A stretch of 64,000 bases of DNA from Actinomadura xylanilytica (lineage in GTDB: Bacteria; Actinomycetota; Actinomycetes; Streptosporangiales; Streptosporangiaceae), in the NCBI RefSeq assembly GCF_030283145.1, contig NZ_JASNWE010000001.1:2278276-2342275 (forward strand), read 5' to 3'. The translations under genes were made by a program, and so were the position numbers. Shown here piece after piece: positions 1-9,700 of the stretch. Position 1 is the stretch's first letter. Each line of letters begins with the position of its first letter. The notes under the pieces were generated by a model. It was given only the letters and a program-made list of their open reading frames with translations, had not been told where the DNA came from and made no database searches.

Positions 1-859
1 CATCCTTAGCCGTGGCAATGAGGCGTTGGACCACTTGACGGGCCGGCATCCTGGGGAAGCGGGATCGCATCAGCGCTATCACCCCCGACGTTAGCGCCGT
101 CGCTTGGCTAGTCCCGTTGTTCTTCCAGCTGAATGTTCCGTCTTTGCCAATGGAGCCAACCGACACACCCGGCGCGGCGAGCATGACATTATCTCCGGGA
201 GTCGTCTTCGACCAGATCTTGAGGTTCGAGTCGACTGCTCCGGCTCCTAGAACACCCGGACAGTTCGCTGGAGCGTTGATGGAGGTCGTAAGGTTCCCGT
301 CGTTGCCGGCAGCCGCGACGATCACCACGTCGTGTTGAAGTGCATATGTGACTGACCGTTGTATCGCAATGGGGCATCGCGCCGCAGGCGTGCTCGAAGA
401 TATGCTGATCACCTTGGCGCCGTGGTCAACGGCATAGCGAATGGTATCCGCGTAATTGAACTTGGGTTCGCTGATCGGGAGTATCCGACTATCGGGGGCG
501 ACTCCCATCATGCCAGTGCCACGGCCCTGACCTGCAATGAGAGCCGCCATCGCCGTTCCGTGACCACCGTGTTCCTTATCATGGTCTCGGCGGCCATCCC
601 CATTTTGGGTTCCGCCGTACTCATAACCGTGGAGTACAGCACCCTCGAGATCGGGGAGAGATGCCTCAACACCCGTGTCGATCACGGCAACGACAATTCC
701 ACGTCCTCGGGTGAGCGGCCATACTTTCTCTTCAATCTCCCATGCGTCGAACCACCACTCCTCCGAGCGAGGTTGCGGGGTTGCGAGTGCAGGGTCCGAG
801 TGGAGTACGAGAAGAGCCGAGCACGAGATCAGCGCGATCAACCTTCGCCCAAGTACCAT
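1..859 (-). CDS. Mycosin-like S8 serine protease (partial, runs off left edge)
   Basis: About 286 codons are visible; the C-terminus lies outside the window. The ATG at 859 opens a protein with an N-terminal hydrophobic stretch ending in an AxA-like site near residue 26, so it is probably exported. The subtilase triad is present: Asp61 in VIDTGVE, His100 in GGHGTA, Ser250 in NNGTSQATA, with the oxyanion region AAAGND near 182-187. The sequence PARQVVQRLIATAKD at the visible end matches the end of the catalytic domain of mycosins, the proteases that process or support ESX secretion. It is the last visible gene of the WXG100 operon and is a second mycosin besides the one at 10805-12163. Three sampled 60-base lines here are 53-65% GC, lower than the genes to the right. 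Whether it has the C-terminal membrane anchor of true MycP cannot be seen. Confidence 0.88.
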   Translation of the reverse strand, partial: MVLGRRLIALISCSALLVLHSDPALATPQPRSEEWWFDAWEIEEKVWPLTRGRGIVVAVIDTGVEASLPDLEGAVLHGYEYGGTQNGDGRRDHDKEHGGHGTAMAALIAGQGRGTGMMGVAPDSRILPISEPKFNYADTIRYAVDHGAKVISISSSTPAARCPIAIQRSVTYALQHDVVIVAAAGNDGNLTTSINAPANCPGVLGAGAVDSNLKIWSKTTPGDNVMLAAPGVSVGSIGKDGTFSWKNNGTSQATALTSGVIALMRSRFPRMPARQVVQRLIATAKD

Positions 860-906
860 GCGTTTCCCCGCTCCTCGCTCATCACCCTCGCCATCCGCGA
901 ACCGGG

Positions 907-2274
907 TCAGCCCATGTCCCCAAGAACCCGAGGTGCGATGTCTCGCTCATCACTCCACAGATCCTCATCATCTACTAGCCAGTCCTTGCGTTCCCGCTCT
1001 TCACTGAACCCGGCTGCTGGTTTCCTGCCTCCTGGCATACCGCCTCCCAAGGTGCGATCCTGTCTGGCAATCCGCCCACCCCTCTCCTCACTTTCGGTCG
1101 GCCTGGCCCCGCTGCCTATAACCCCCCCAGTGGACAGGCCCGGGCGTGCCGCCCGGGCACCGTACCCTGGTCCACTTCCAGAACCGCCGGGTCCAACCGC
1201 TGGCGAACCACCCAACACTCCGCCCGCTCTTAGCGAGCTGGTGCCGCCGGAGTTTTTCACCATTCCCATCCCTGGGTTTACTACGGCTGGCGGCGCCGGC
1301 CGGATCTCACCTGTGAGCGGCGGGTAGCCGCCAAGGCGTTCTAGGCCGAGGACTGGAGGTATGAGGCTAAGCCCAGGCGGGAGGCCCCCTATCCCGGGAC
1401 CGCCACCACCTCCAATTCCTGGAAGAGCTGGGCCTGAAATCCCTGGAACTGGGCCGGGGAGGCCATGAGGCGCCGACTCCATTCCTTCGAGATTTGTTGG
1501 ATCACTCATTCCGGCGATGCCCTGTGGGGACGAGGCAACACTGCCAGGACCACTTGCCTGGTCCGCATATGCTGTGGGCTGAATGCCGGCGAGCGCGCCG
1601 CCATTTCCATATCCGCCCCCGAGGTGGCTCGGTGTTGAAATGTGACCAATACCCCCGATGGCTGAGCCGCCTCCACCTGCACCTCCACGTCCGGCTGGGT
1701 CGCTCTCAGACGCTCCTCCACCGAACCGCTCTTCCCCACGGCCCGGTTCGGGCAACTCGATGGTGAGTGATGTGGGAATCTGATCGAAAGCGGAGGCTAG
1801 CCCGGAATTGGTCTTGGCTAGGTGCTCCTGGGCCAGCTTGTCATCAGCCGTCCTGGTGGCCTGGGCCTGGACCGGGTCCGTGGATGGAAGCACGCCAAGG
1901 GGAGTGCTCCTGGTCGGCAGATTCGCCTGCGAGATCTTCACCGTCGAATAGGCGCTGGACATGGCCTTGCCGAACTGCCCGCTCGTTTCCGCCAGGGTTC
2001 CCGACGCTTGACTCAAGCGTCGGATGTCCGCAATCCCGAGTTCCTGAGCGTCTCCCTGCCAGACGGAGTTCAGGCGTCTCACATGTTGTGCGAGACCTTG
2101 TTCGGCCCTCTGAAATGCGGCATGGGCCTGAGCGTACGCACGTTCCACCGCAGCGAGCGAAGTCGGATTTGCTCCCTGGAGGTAGGCGACGATCGTGTCG
2201 TAGCCATAGCTCGCTGGATTCCCGTGTCCCAGCGTGCCTGACCTGACGTTTGTCTGGAACTCCTGACCACCCAT
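907..2274 (-). CDS. Gly/Pro-rich ESX-associated protein, 455 aa
   Basis: The N-terminal ~150 residues are helical and rich in Ala, Gln and Arg. They hold a W-x-G-like turn (VWQGDAQELG, about residues 71-80), as in WXG100/PPE-like secretion partners. Residues ~190-400 are low-complexity Gly/Pro/Ser with GIGGGGGPGIGG-type runs. The C-terminus is acidic and aromatic (DWLVDDEDLW followed by PRVLG), a tail I recall from long ESX-locus proteins of actinomycetes. The gene sits between the 159-residue ESX-like protein and the S8 protease on the same strand, 32 and 47 bases away. It is therefore a candidate secreted substrate or wall-spanning partner of this system. Named function is unknown; substrate status is inferred from architecture and position. 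Confidence 0.72.
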   Translation of the reverse strand: MGGQEFQTNVRSGTLGHGNPASYGYDTIVAYLQGANPTSLAAVERAYAQAHAAFQRAEQGLAQHVRRLNSVWQGDAQELGIADIRRLSQASGTLAETSGQFGKAMSSAYSTVKISQANLPTRSTPLGVLPSTDPVQAQATRTADDKLAQEHLAKTNSGLASAFDQIPTSLTIELPEPGRGEERFGGGASESDPAGRGGAGGGGSAIGGIGHISTPSHLGGGYGNGGALAGIQPTAYADQASGPGSVASSPQGIAGMSDPTNLEGMESAPHGLPGPVPGISGPALPGIGGGGGPGIGGLPPGLSLIPPVLGLERLGGYPPLTGEIRPAPPAVVNPGMGMVKNSGGTSSLRAGGVLGGSPAVGPGGSGSGPGYGARAARPGLSTGGVIGSGARPTESEERGGRIARQDRTLGGGMPGGRKPAAGFSEERERKDWLVDDEDLWSDERDIAPRVLGDMG

Positions 2275-2306
2275 GGGCTAAGCCTCCTCGTAGGCGATAC
2301 CGACGT

Positions 2307-2786
2307 TCACCTGTTCTGCCATGGCGTCACATGAGAAGGAGGCGTTGCCGCTCCAGCACCGCGAGCAGCCTCAGTGGCCAACTGCTCTGACTTTCCATAG
2401 TTCTTCGCAGCCTGCTCAACCTTCCGGATCGCGGCGGCGTACGCCTCGCAGAACTGGTTGATGCCTGCGAGCATGCCTCGGTGCGCGGTATCCACTTTTG
2501 GGCCGAGTTGCTGGGCAACGTCCCAGGCTCCGATCATTCCCGCCTCCGTTTGCAGCCCGGTCAGCGAATACTGAAGCGCGTCGAGATCCTTGCGCATCTG
2601 GCGCGCGACCTGGAGGAGCTGCTCGCGCTGGACCTCGACCTTGTTCGCCCCCCTGCTCCCCTGGCCGCCGGGGGCGCCCTTGGGGATGGGCCACGTCTTG
2701 GGGTCGGCGGGGTCGATCCCCGGCCCCTGCGGGAGCACCCCCGGGAGGAGGTCGTTGAGATCGGGTTGCTTGTCCTGGGGCGCCAT
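2307..2786 (-). CDS. ESX-like helical protein with YxxxE signal, 159 aa
   Basis: The start at 2786 is chosen because GGGGAGG lies just upstream; a start at 2825 would add 13 residues without a better ribosome site. Residues 1-45 are Pro/Gly-rich and residues 46-140 are predicted helical. A tryptophan turn (GAW at 86-88) replaces the canonical WXG. Y130-G-K-S-E134 after the second helix fits the YxxxD/E type VII export signal. The gene is third in an operon that begins with two WXG100 genes. Most likely a larger ESX-family substrate or partner; no specific function can be assigned. Confidence 0.75.
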   Translation of the reverse strand: MAPQDKQPDLNDLLPGVLPQGPGIDPADPKTWPIPKGAPGGQGSRGANKVEVQREQLLQVARQMRKDLDALQYSLTGLQTEAGMIGAWDVAQQLGPKVDTAHRGMLAGINQFCEAYAAAIRKVEQAAKNYGKSEQLATEAARGAGAATPPSHVTPWQNR

Positions 2787-2885
2787 CTTGTGTCCTCCCC
2801 GTGTGATGGCTGCATGTCGCCGCATCGGTGGCCGCTGTCAGCGTGTGGAGCGGGCGGAGTACGTCCGGAGACGGGTGGTGCGCGG

Positions 2886-3182
2886 TCAGCCGCCGAACAT
2901 CTGGGTGTTCCGGTTCTCGGTGGTGCGGTAGCCGTCGTGGGACTCACCGATGGCCTGGCCCATCTTGTGCACGCTGTCGCCCAGCTTCGCGCCCGCCCTG
3001 TTCCACTCGTCCTGCTTCACCTCGTATGCACGTCGGGCGTCGCCCTCCCAGTCGGCGAGCGTGGTCTGGATCTTCCCCTTCAGGTCGTCGAGGATCGCCG
3101 TGTACGAGCTCAGGGCCTTCTGGAAGTTGGCCTGGGCCTCCTTCATCGCGGCGAAGTCAACGCGGGTGTAGTCACTGGTCAC
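2886..3182 (-). CDS. WXG100 family type VII secretion protein, 98 aa
   Basis: Length and helical-hairpin pattern are those of EsxA/EsxB proteins. The turn motif is W45-E46-G47, and a C-terminal Y85-R-T-T-E89 matches the YxxxD/E secretion signal. Such proteins leave the cell as helical dimers through the EccB/C/D channel. The gene follows the other WXG100 gene (3231-3545) by 48 bases on the same strand. The two probably form a heterodimer, although both carry a YxxxE, whereas in classical pairs only the EsxB-like partner does. Confidence 0.92.
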   Translation of the reverse strand: MTSDYTRVDFAAMKEAQANFQKALSSYTAILDDLKGKIQTTLADWEGDARRAYEVKQDEWNRAGAKLGDSVHKMGQAIGESHDGYRTTENRNTQMFGG

Positions 3183-3230
3183 GGCTTTGATCCTCCAGTT
3201 CGATGGGGTGCGGTGCGACGGGTCGCGGTC

Positions 3231-3545
3231 CTAGCTGTTGATCAGACCGCTGAGCCTGTTGACCCGGGCGGTGGTCTCCGCCTCGTTGGCGTCGTACTTG
3301 ACGCGGGCGTCCCCAATCTTCTGCTGGATCATGTTCAGGTCGGTCAGGACCCTGACGAACTGCTCGTCGAACTGCTGGAAGACCTTGACGAAGGCTTGCG
3401 AGCCCTCGCCCTGCCACCGAGTGGCCAGGGACTGCTGCTCGCTGTTCAACTGGGAGCGGGTGCGCCTCAGGTCGTCCTCCGCCTTCTGGAGTGCGTCGCC
3501 GGCCTTCCGCATGCTTTCGCGGCTGTGGGCTGAGGTCTGTGCCAT
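3231..3545 (-). CDS. WXG100 family type VII secretion protein, 104 aa
   Basis: The start at 3545 is preceded by GGGGAGGA at good spacing; an upstream in-frame start at 3674 has no comparable site. The protein is a two-helix hairpin with W44-Q45-G46 at the turn and Y84-D-A-N-E88 near the C-terminus, the YxxxE export signal. It is the first gene of the leftward substrate operon and the likely dimer partner of the 98-residue protein downstream. The 226 bases upstream, up to eccB, hold its promoter and the eccB terminator. Confidence 0.93.
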   Translation of the reverse strand: MAQTSAHSRESMRKAGDALQKAEDDLRRTRSQLNSEQQSLATRWQGEGSQAFVKVFQQFDEQFVRVLTDLNMIQQKIGDARVKYDANEAETTARVNRLSGLINS

Positions 3546-3741
3546 GCGTGGTTCCTCCCCATGTGTCGTACTTATGACATATCGGCTTAATGGCCCTGAA
3601 ACTGTCGGTATTGCGACACTCCCCGTGACTGTCAGCAAGGTCGAGGGTAGAGAGGGGGCGGAAGGGCTGTCCACCGGAAGAAGGGGCTTGGAACGGCCTG
3701 CTGGGGTGGTGGTTTTGGTGGCGGATCGCTGAACAGGGTGG

Positions 3742-3770
3742 CCCTTGTCAAGAGGGTTCTTGACAAAGGG
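3742..3770. terminator. Hairpin after eccB
   Basis: An 11-bp inverted repeat with one bulged base (CCCTTGTCAAG against CTTGACAAAGGG, loop of 6) abuts the eccB stop codon. It separates the eccDB transcript from the WXG100 operon on the same strand. Confidence 0.7.
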
Positions 3771-3771
3771 A

Positions 3772-5148
3772 TCACGTGGCCGGAACCGGTCGGAGGGCCG
3801 CCGCGGAGGCCAGGGCCGGGCCCTCTCGGAAGAGTTGCAGCAGGTTGGCCGGTACGGGGACCGCGGTGGACGTGGAGTATCCGAGCTTGGTGACTTCGTC
3901 CTGGGTCGGGACGGGGTAGCGCAGGCCCTGGTCGGTGATCAGGGAGAAGGTCTGCGGGCGTTGCCCCGGTCCGGAGAGGGTGCCGGCGAAGGTGCCGCCG
4001 CCGGGGAGGGACACCTCGTCCAGGCCGGCCGCGCCCCCGGTGGACGGGGGAACAGCGCCGCCGATGGTGAAGCGGGCTTCGGCCGACAGCCTGTCGGTGT
4101 CGCGATAGACGGCGCAGAGGGGGTCGGTCTGGGTGTACGGGACGATCTTGGGCGGTGTCTCAGGGAGGTCTCGGCTGTGCAGGTTGGTCTTGGACGGATT
4201 CGAGGCCGCGACGCCCGGGGTGATCTCGCGGGGCTGGCCTGGGGCGTTGGGGCCCGCGCCGGCCTCGTCCAGGAGGAGGCGGGCCTGGCTCTCGGAGATG
4301 CTGGAGAGGCCGCCGTCCGCCAGGAGGACGTAGTAGCGCTGACCGGTGCCCGCCACGGCGGCCACCCGGTAGGTCTGGCCCACGGGGGACGGTGTTCCGT
4401 CGGGGCCGGGGACGCGGGTCGACCATTTGGGGATGGGCGGTGCGGCGAAGTCGGGGCCCTGCGGGAGGCCGTTCAGCCAGCGTTCGTCGACCGGGACGGG
4501 CTGGTCGAGGCTGAGGACGCGGGCGGCCTTGGGCGAGATGCGCATGCGGGTGTTGTGCCAGATCAGCCAGGCTTGGGCGCCGCCGTGGACGACCAGTCCC
4601 TGACCCTCGCCCAGGGGGCGTCCGCCCACGTCACGGCCGCCGACCAGGGAGACGCGGGAGCCGTTCACGGCGCCGGAGTCGCGGACACAGAGGGACCAGG
4701 GGGCCTTGGCCGGTTTGTTGGGGTCCGGGAGGGATTCGGGGGCGCCCTGGATTCCGGTCATCGGGCCGCGCCCGTACTTGGCGAGGGACTTGGCGGAGAC
4801 CAGTTTGCGCTCGATCGAGGTGCTCGACATCGCCAGGCGCGCGGAGGTGTAGTTGAGGAACGGGGTGAGCTTGCCGCTGTCGGCGCTGTAGGCGTAGCTG
4901 GCGCCGGTCTCCTTCTCGATGATCAGAACGCCGGGCTTCTCCAGGTTGCGGGCGCCGCCCTTGAAGAGCAGGCCGGAGATGCCGAAGCCCGCGGCGACCA
5001 GGACGGCGACCATGACGCCGCAGAGGGCGCCGACGCCGGTGCGGCGGAGGGGCGACTCGGCGGCGCCGGGGCGGCCCTGGAGGAGGGCGAGGGCGACGCG
5101 CTGCGTCATCAGGCGGTGGGCCTGGTAGAGGTCCTTGCGGGTCTGCAT
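3772..5148 (-). CDS. eccB: Type VII secretion protein EccB, 458 aa
   Basis: EccB is a core component of the ESX inner-membrane complex, with one membrane helix and a large periplasmic domain. The N-terminus (MQTRKDLYQAHRLMTQRV) is the family signature, followed by a single transmembrane helix at about residues 36-60. Repeats such as YAYSADSGKLTPFLNYTSARL belong to the periplasmic domain. Two Cys (WSLCVRD and DPLCAVY) could form the conserved disulfide. The start ATG at 5148 shares its A with the stop of eccD (TGATG), so the two are translationally coupled. Length is normal for the family. Confidence 0.95.
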   Translation of the reverse strand: MQTRKDLYQAHRLMTQRVALALLQGRPGAAESPLRRTGVGALCGVMVAVLVAAGFGISGLLFKGGARNLEKPGVLIIEKETGASYAYSADSGKLTPFLNYTSARLAMSSTSIERKLVSAKSLAKYGRGPMTGIQGAPESLPDPNKPAKAPWSLCVRDSGAVNGSRVSLVGGRDVGGRPLGEGQGLVVHGGAQAWLIWHNTRMRISPKAARVLSLDQPVPVDERWLNGLPQGPDFAAPPIPKWSTRVPGPDGTPSPVGQTYRVAAVAGTGQRYYVLLADGGLSSISESQARLLLDEAGAGPNAPGQPREITPGVAASNPSKTNLHSRDLPETPPKIVPYTQTDPLCAVYRDTDRLSAEARFTIGGAVPPSTGGAAGLDEVSLPGGGTFAGTLSGPGQRPQTFSLITDQGLRYPVPTQDEVTKLGYSTSTAVPVPANLLQLFREGPALASAAALRPVPAT

Positions 5149-6539
5149 CAGCCGGCCAGCCCGCGGAGCCAGGAGTAGAGGTTCAGCAGGCCCATGGCCA
5201 GCGGGAACAGGGCGACGATCAGGGCCAGGTCGACGATGTCGCCGGCCCGTCCCCAGAACGGCGAGGGCTTGTGCGCGGGCAGTCGGAGCGCCATCACGAT
5301 CATGACGGTGACCGCGACCAGGGTGGGCAGGACGACGGCGGCGAGGGTTGTGCCCGGGGCGGACGTGGCGGCGCCGCGGAGCGCGAGGAGGGTGAGTCCG
5401 CCGAGGCCGGAGCCCAGCATCCACAGCCGTTGCGGGCGCCTGAGGAAGACCCGGGCGCGGAGCAGGAGGACGAGCGAGATGCAGAGGCTCATCGTGAGGG
5501 CGAGCCAGCCGGTGGAGGTCACCAGGGCGAGCTGCGCGCCGACGCTGACGAGGCCGACGGCGGCGACCAGGCCGGTGGCGAAGCGGTCGGCCTCGCGGGT
5601 GCGGCGCAGGAGGGTCGGGCCGTCGAAGGTCTGGGAGCCGCGGAGCTCTTCGGCGTTCTCCGGGACGGGCGGCAGAGGCAGCCTCGCCAGCCGGAAGGCC
5701 AGCGACGGGATGAGGGCGGTCAGCGCGAGGCAGAGCGCCGAGGCGAGGGACGCCGCGCCCTGGGGGGCGAGGCCGAGGCCCTGCACGAAAGCCGTGGCGA
5801 TCACGCCGAGGAGGGCGGTGAACGCGACGCCGAGGAAGGTCGGGAGCCCTTCGGCGATGGCGAAGGCGGCGACGACGGCGGCCAGCGTCGCGGCGCCGAG
5901 GGCGGCGAGCAGGTGCGGTGCGCCGAGGTCGAGGATCGCGATGGGACGGGCCGGCGCGAGGAGGCCGCCGAGGAACGCGTACGGGAGCGAGCTGTAGCCG
6001 AGCACCGCGCCGGCGCCGGAGTCTCCGAGGGCGCGTGACAGCACGGTCCCGGTGACGAGCAGGAGCATCGCGACACCGCCGGCGGCGATCGCGAGGAGGC
6101 CCCAGGGCGGTCCGGTCAGGGCGATGCCGGCGGCGCCGGCGGCCAGGACGGCGGCGCCGCCGAGCAGGCCGAACCGGCGGGTGGTCTCGGGGCGCCAGCG
6201 GTCGGCGTGCTCGTTGATGCCGGTGGCGACGACATCGGCGACGTCGTCGAAGGTCACCTCGGGGAGCTGGGCCAGTTCGGGCCGGAAGTAGAGGAGCTCG
6301 CCGTCGCGGACGCCGAGGGCCGACAGCGACCGGGACTCGTCCAGGGGGCCCTCGTCGAGGCGTTGCAGGATCCAGCCGGAATGGCCGAGTCCGGCGTTCG
6401 CCAGATTCTGCCCGGCGACCTGCAACAACGTCGGGAGCATATGGGCCAGCGGAATATCCGCGGGGAGGGAGAGGTCGAGACGGCGATGGGGGGCGACGAT
6501 GACCACACGGCACAGATCGGCCCCAGTCGTCGTATTCAC
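5148..6539 (-). CDS. eccD: Type VII secretion integral membrane protein EccD, 463 aa
   Basis: EccD forms the bulk of the ESX membrane barrel. The first ~90 residues form the ubiquitin-like domain (RVVIVAPHRRLDLSLPADIPL), followed by about eleven hydrophobic segments from residue ~130 to the end. I chose the GTG at 6539 because GGAGG precedes it and the homologous N-terminus begins here; an ORF open to 6704 adds 55 residues with no family resemblance. The gene is divergent from eccC across about 200 bases and overlaps the eccB start by one base. Confidence 0.94.
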   Translation of the reverse strand: MNTTTGADLCRVVIVAPHRRLDLSLPADIPLAHMLPTLLQVAGQNLANAGLGHSGWILQRLDEGPLDESRSLSALGVRDGELLYFRPELAQLPEVTFDDVADVVATGINEHADRWRPETTRRFGLLGGAAVLAAGAAGIALTGPPWGLLAIAAGGVAMLLLVTGTVLSRALGDSGAGAVLGYSSLPYAFLGGLLAPARPIAILDLGAPHLLAALGAATLAAVVAAFAIAEGLPTFLGVAFTALLGVIATAFVQGLGLAPQGAASLASALCLALTALIPSLAFRLARLPLPPVPENAEELRGSQTFDGPTLLRRTREADRFATGLVAAVGLVSVGAQLALVTSTGWLALTMSLCISLVLLLRARVFLRRPQRLWMLGSGLGGLTLLALRGAATSAPGTTLAAVVLPTLVAVTVMIVMALRLPAHKPSPFWGRAGDIVDLALIVALFPLAMGLLNLYSWLRGLAG

Positions 6540-6708
6540 ACGGCCTCCGGTCTTTCTGAACCAACGAGTCCTGGGCGCTCGCGATGACCGGACCTTGACT
6601 ATCAGCCGTACCGGTTTTCCGCCACCTCGGGATTCGACCACGGATGGCGGTGCGGCAGCAGGGTGAATGACAATTCGGCTTCGCGGTTCGGAGCCGCGGA
6701 TCACTAGG

Positions 6709-6720
6709 ATGACGCGTCAT
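6709..6720. promoter_or_regulatory. 12-bp perfect palindrome in the eccD/eccC intergenic region
   Basis: ATGACGCGTCAT is a perfect palindrome overlapping a TAGGAT (6705-6710) that could be a -10 element for eccC. It is followed by a second inverted repeat, TGAC-N5-GTCA, at 6721-6733. The arrangement fits an operator controlling eccC. The regulator is unknown and the site is a prediction. Confidence 0.4.
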
Positions 6721-6742
6721 TGACTTCCGGTCATGATGATCA

Positions 6743-9700
6743 GTGCCGGTACGGCGAAGGGATCGGGCCTTGGGCATCGTTCTGGTTAGGCGGCCGGAAC
6801 GGCGCCCGCCGCCGCGGCTGCCCGAGGGCGAGATCATGCTGGAGCCGCCGCCGGAGCTGCCCGAGACGGTGGGCCAGGGGTTCGCCAACGCGCTGATGTA
6901 CCTGCCGATGGCGGCCAGCGGCGGCGCCATGGGGCTGATGTTCATGGGCGGCGCGGGCGGCGCCGGCGGCGGCAACCCCATCATGTGGGTGGCGAGCGGG
7001 CTGTTCGTGCTGTCGATGGTCGGGATGGGCTTCGGCCAGATGGGGCAAGGCTCGGGCGAGCGCAAGCAGCGGCTGAACGGCGCCCGTCGCGACTACTACC
7101 GCTACCTCGACCAGATCAGGGCGCGGGTGCGGAAGGCGGCGGCGCAGCAGCGGGAGGCGCTGGAGTGGAGCGGGCCGGCGCCGCGGACGCTGTGGTCGCT
7201 GGCGATGAGCAACCGGCTGTGGGAGCGCCGGCCGGCCGACGCCGACTTCGGGCAGGTGCGCCTCGGCCGCGGCCGGCAGCGGCTCGCGGTCGAGCTGATC
7301 ACACCGGAGACCAAGCCGATCGAGGACCTCGAGCCGATGTGCGCGGGGGCGCTGCGCCGGTTCCTGCGCGCGCACGCGACCGTCCCGGACCTGCCGGTGG
7401 CGGTGTCGCTGCCGGCGTTCGCGCGGATCGTGCCCACCGGTGACCCGGAGGCGGTGCGGGGGATGGTGCGGGCGCTGGTCGCGCAGCTCGTCACGTTCCA
7501 CACGCCCGACGACGTGCGCGTCGCGGTGTGCGCGTCGCCGGAGCGGATGCGCGACTGGCAGTGGGCGAAGTGGCTGCCGCACTGCCTGCACGGCACCGCG
7601 CACGACGCGGCGGGACCGGTGCGGCTCATCGCGAACTCGCTGACCGACCTGGAACCGCTGCTGGAGGACGATCTCAAGGACCGTCCCCGCTTCTCCCCCG
7701 GCACGGGCACGCAGGACCTGCCGTTCTTCGTCGTGGTCGTCGACGACGGGATCGTCCCGCCCGATTCGCAGCTCGCCGCGGACGGCATCAAGGGCGTGTG
7801 CGTCATCGACCTGACCGGGGCGGTCGCGCCGACGTCCGACGCGACGATGCTGCGGCTCCAGGTGACGCCGGACGGCATGGAGATGCTGGAGCGCGACCAC
7901 ACCGGCAAGGACGTGTCCAGCCCGCTGGGACGCGCCGACCGGTTCACGCCCGTCCAGTCGGAGGGTCTCGCGTTGCGGCTGGCGCCCCTGCGCGCGGGGG
8001 CCAACGAGGAACCCGACCAGAACGCGCTGGCGGGCAACCTCACACTGACGTCGCTGCTGGGGCTGCGCGACCCGTACGGCATCGACCTGCGCGCCTCGTG
8101 GCAGCCGCGGGCGCCGCGGAACCGGCTGCGGGTGCCGATCGGGGTCGACTCCGAGGGCCGCGCGATCGAGCTGGACATCAAGGAGTCGGCGCAGGGCGGC
8201 ATGGGCCCGCACGGGCTGCTCATCGGGGCGACGGGGTCGGGCAAGTCCGAGCTGCTGCGCACGCTCGTGCTGGCGATGGCGGTCACCCATTCGTCCGAGA
8301 CGCTCAACTTCGTGCTGGTCGACTTCAAGGGCGGCGCGACGTTCCTCGGGCTGGAGCGGTTGCAGCACGTGTCGGCGGTCATCACCAACCTGGAGGAGGA
8401 GCTCCCCCTCGTCGACCGCATGTACGACGCGTTGCACGGCGAGATGATCCGGCGGCAGGAGCTGCTGCGCGCCTCGGGCAACCACGCGTCGCTGCGCGAC
8501 TACGAGAAGGCGCGCGAGCAGGGGGCTCGGCTCGCGCCGATGCCGACGCTGTTCGTGGTGCTGGACGAGTTCTCCGAGCTGCTGTCGGCCAAGCCCGAGT
8601 TCGCCGACCTGTTCGTGATGATCGGACGGCTCGGCCGGTCGCTCGGGGTGCATCTGCTGCTGGCCTCGCAGCGGCTGGAGGAGGGCAAGCTCCGCGGGCT
8701 CGACTCGCACCTGTCGTACCGGATCGGGCTGCGGACGTTCTCGGCGATGGAGTCGCGGGTCGTCCTCGGAGTGCCCGACGCGTACGAGCTGCCGTCCCAG
8801 CCGGGCAACGGCTACCTCAAGGTGGACGTCAGCGACATGGTGCGGTTCAAGGCCGCGTACGTGTCCGGCCCGGTGAGCGAGGAGGCCCGGGCGCCGGGCC
8901 GGGCGAGCGGGACCGCGACGCGGCGGCAGATCCTCCCGTACGGGACGGCGTTCATCCCGCCGCCGGCGTCCGAGCGGCCCGCGTCCGAGACACCGGAGGA
9001 GCAGGGCGGCGGAGAGAGCCTGTTCACCGCGATGATCGACCAGGTCGCCGGGCAAGGGCCCGCCGCGCACCGGATCTGGCTGCCGCCGCTGGACGTCCCG
9101 CCGTCGGTCGACCTGCTCCTGCCGCCGCTGTCGGCCACCCCCGACCTCGGGCTGACCACCGTGGGCTGGGAGGGGCGCGGCCGGCTGGCGGCGGTCGTCG
9201 GGATCGTCGACCGGCCGTTCGACCAGCAGCGCGACCCGTTCTGGGTGGACCTGTCGGCCGCCGCCGGGCATGTGGGCATCGCGGGCGCGACGCAGACCGG
9301 CAAGTCGACCATGCTGCGCTCGCTGATCACCTCGCTGGCGCTGCTGCACACCCCCGAGGAGGTGCAGTTCTACTGCCTGGACTTCGGCGGCGGCACGCTG
9401 AGCTCGCTCGCCGGGCTGCCGCACGTCGGCGGGGTGTCCAGCCGGCTGAACGCCGACCGGGTGCGCCGCACCGTCGCCGAGGTGTCCACGCTGCTGGAGC
9501 GGCGCGAGCGGGAGTTCACCGATCGCGGCATCGACTCGATCTCCACCTACCGGCGGCTGCGCGCGTCCGGCGAGCTGCCCGGCGACGGGTTCGGCGACGT
9601 GTTCCTGGTGGTGGACGGCTGGATGACGCTGCGCCAGGAGTACGAGCGGCTGGAGGAGGTCGTCACCGACCTCGCCGCGCGCGGCCTCGGGTTCGGCGTG

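Noticed and set aside
3745..5178. A 477-codon plus-strand frame across eccB.
   Set aside because: Gly/Ala/Asp-rich shadow of eccB without a ribosome site or recognisable domain.
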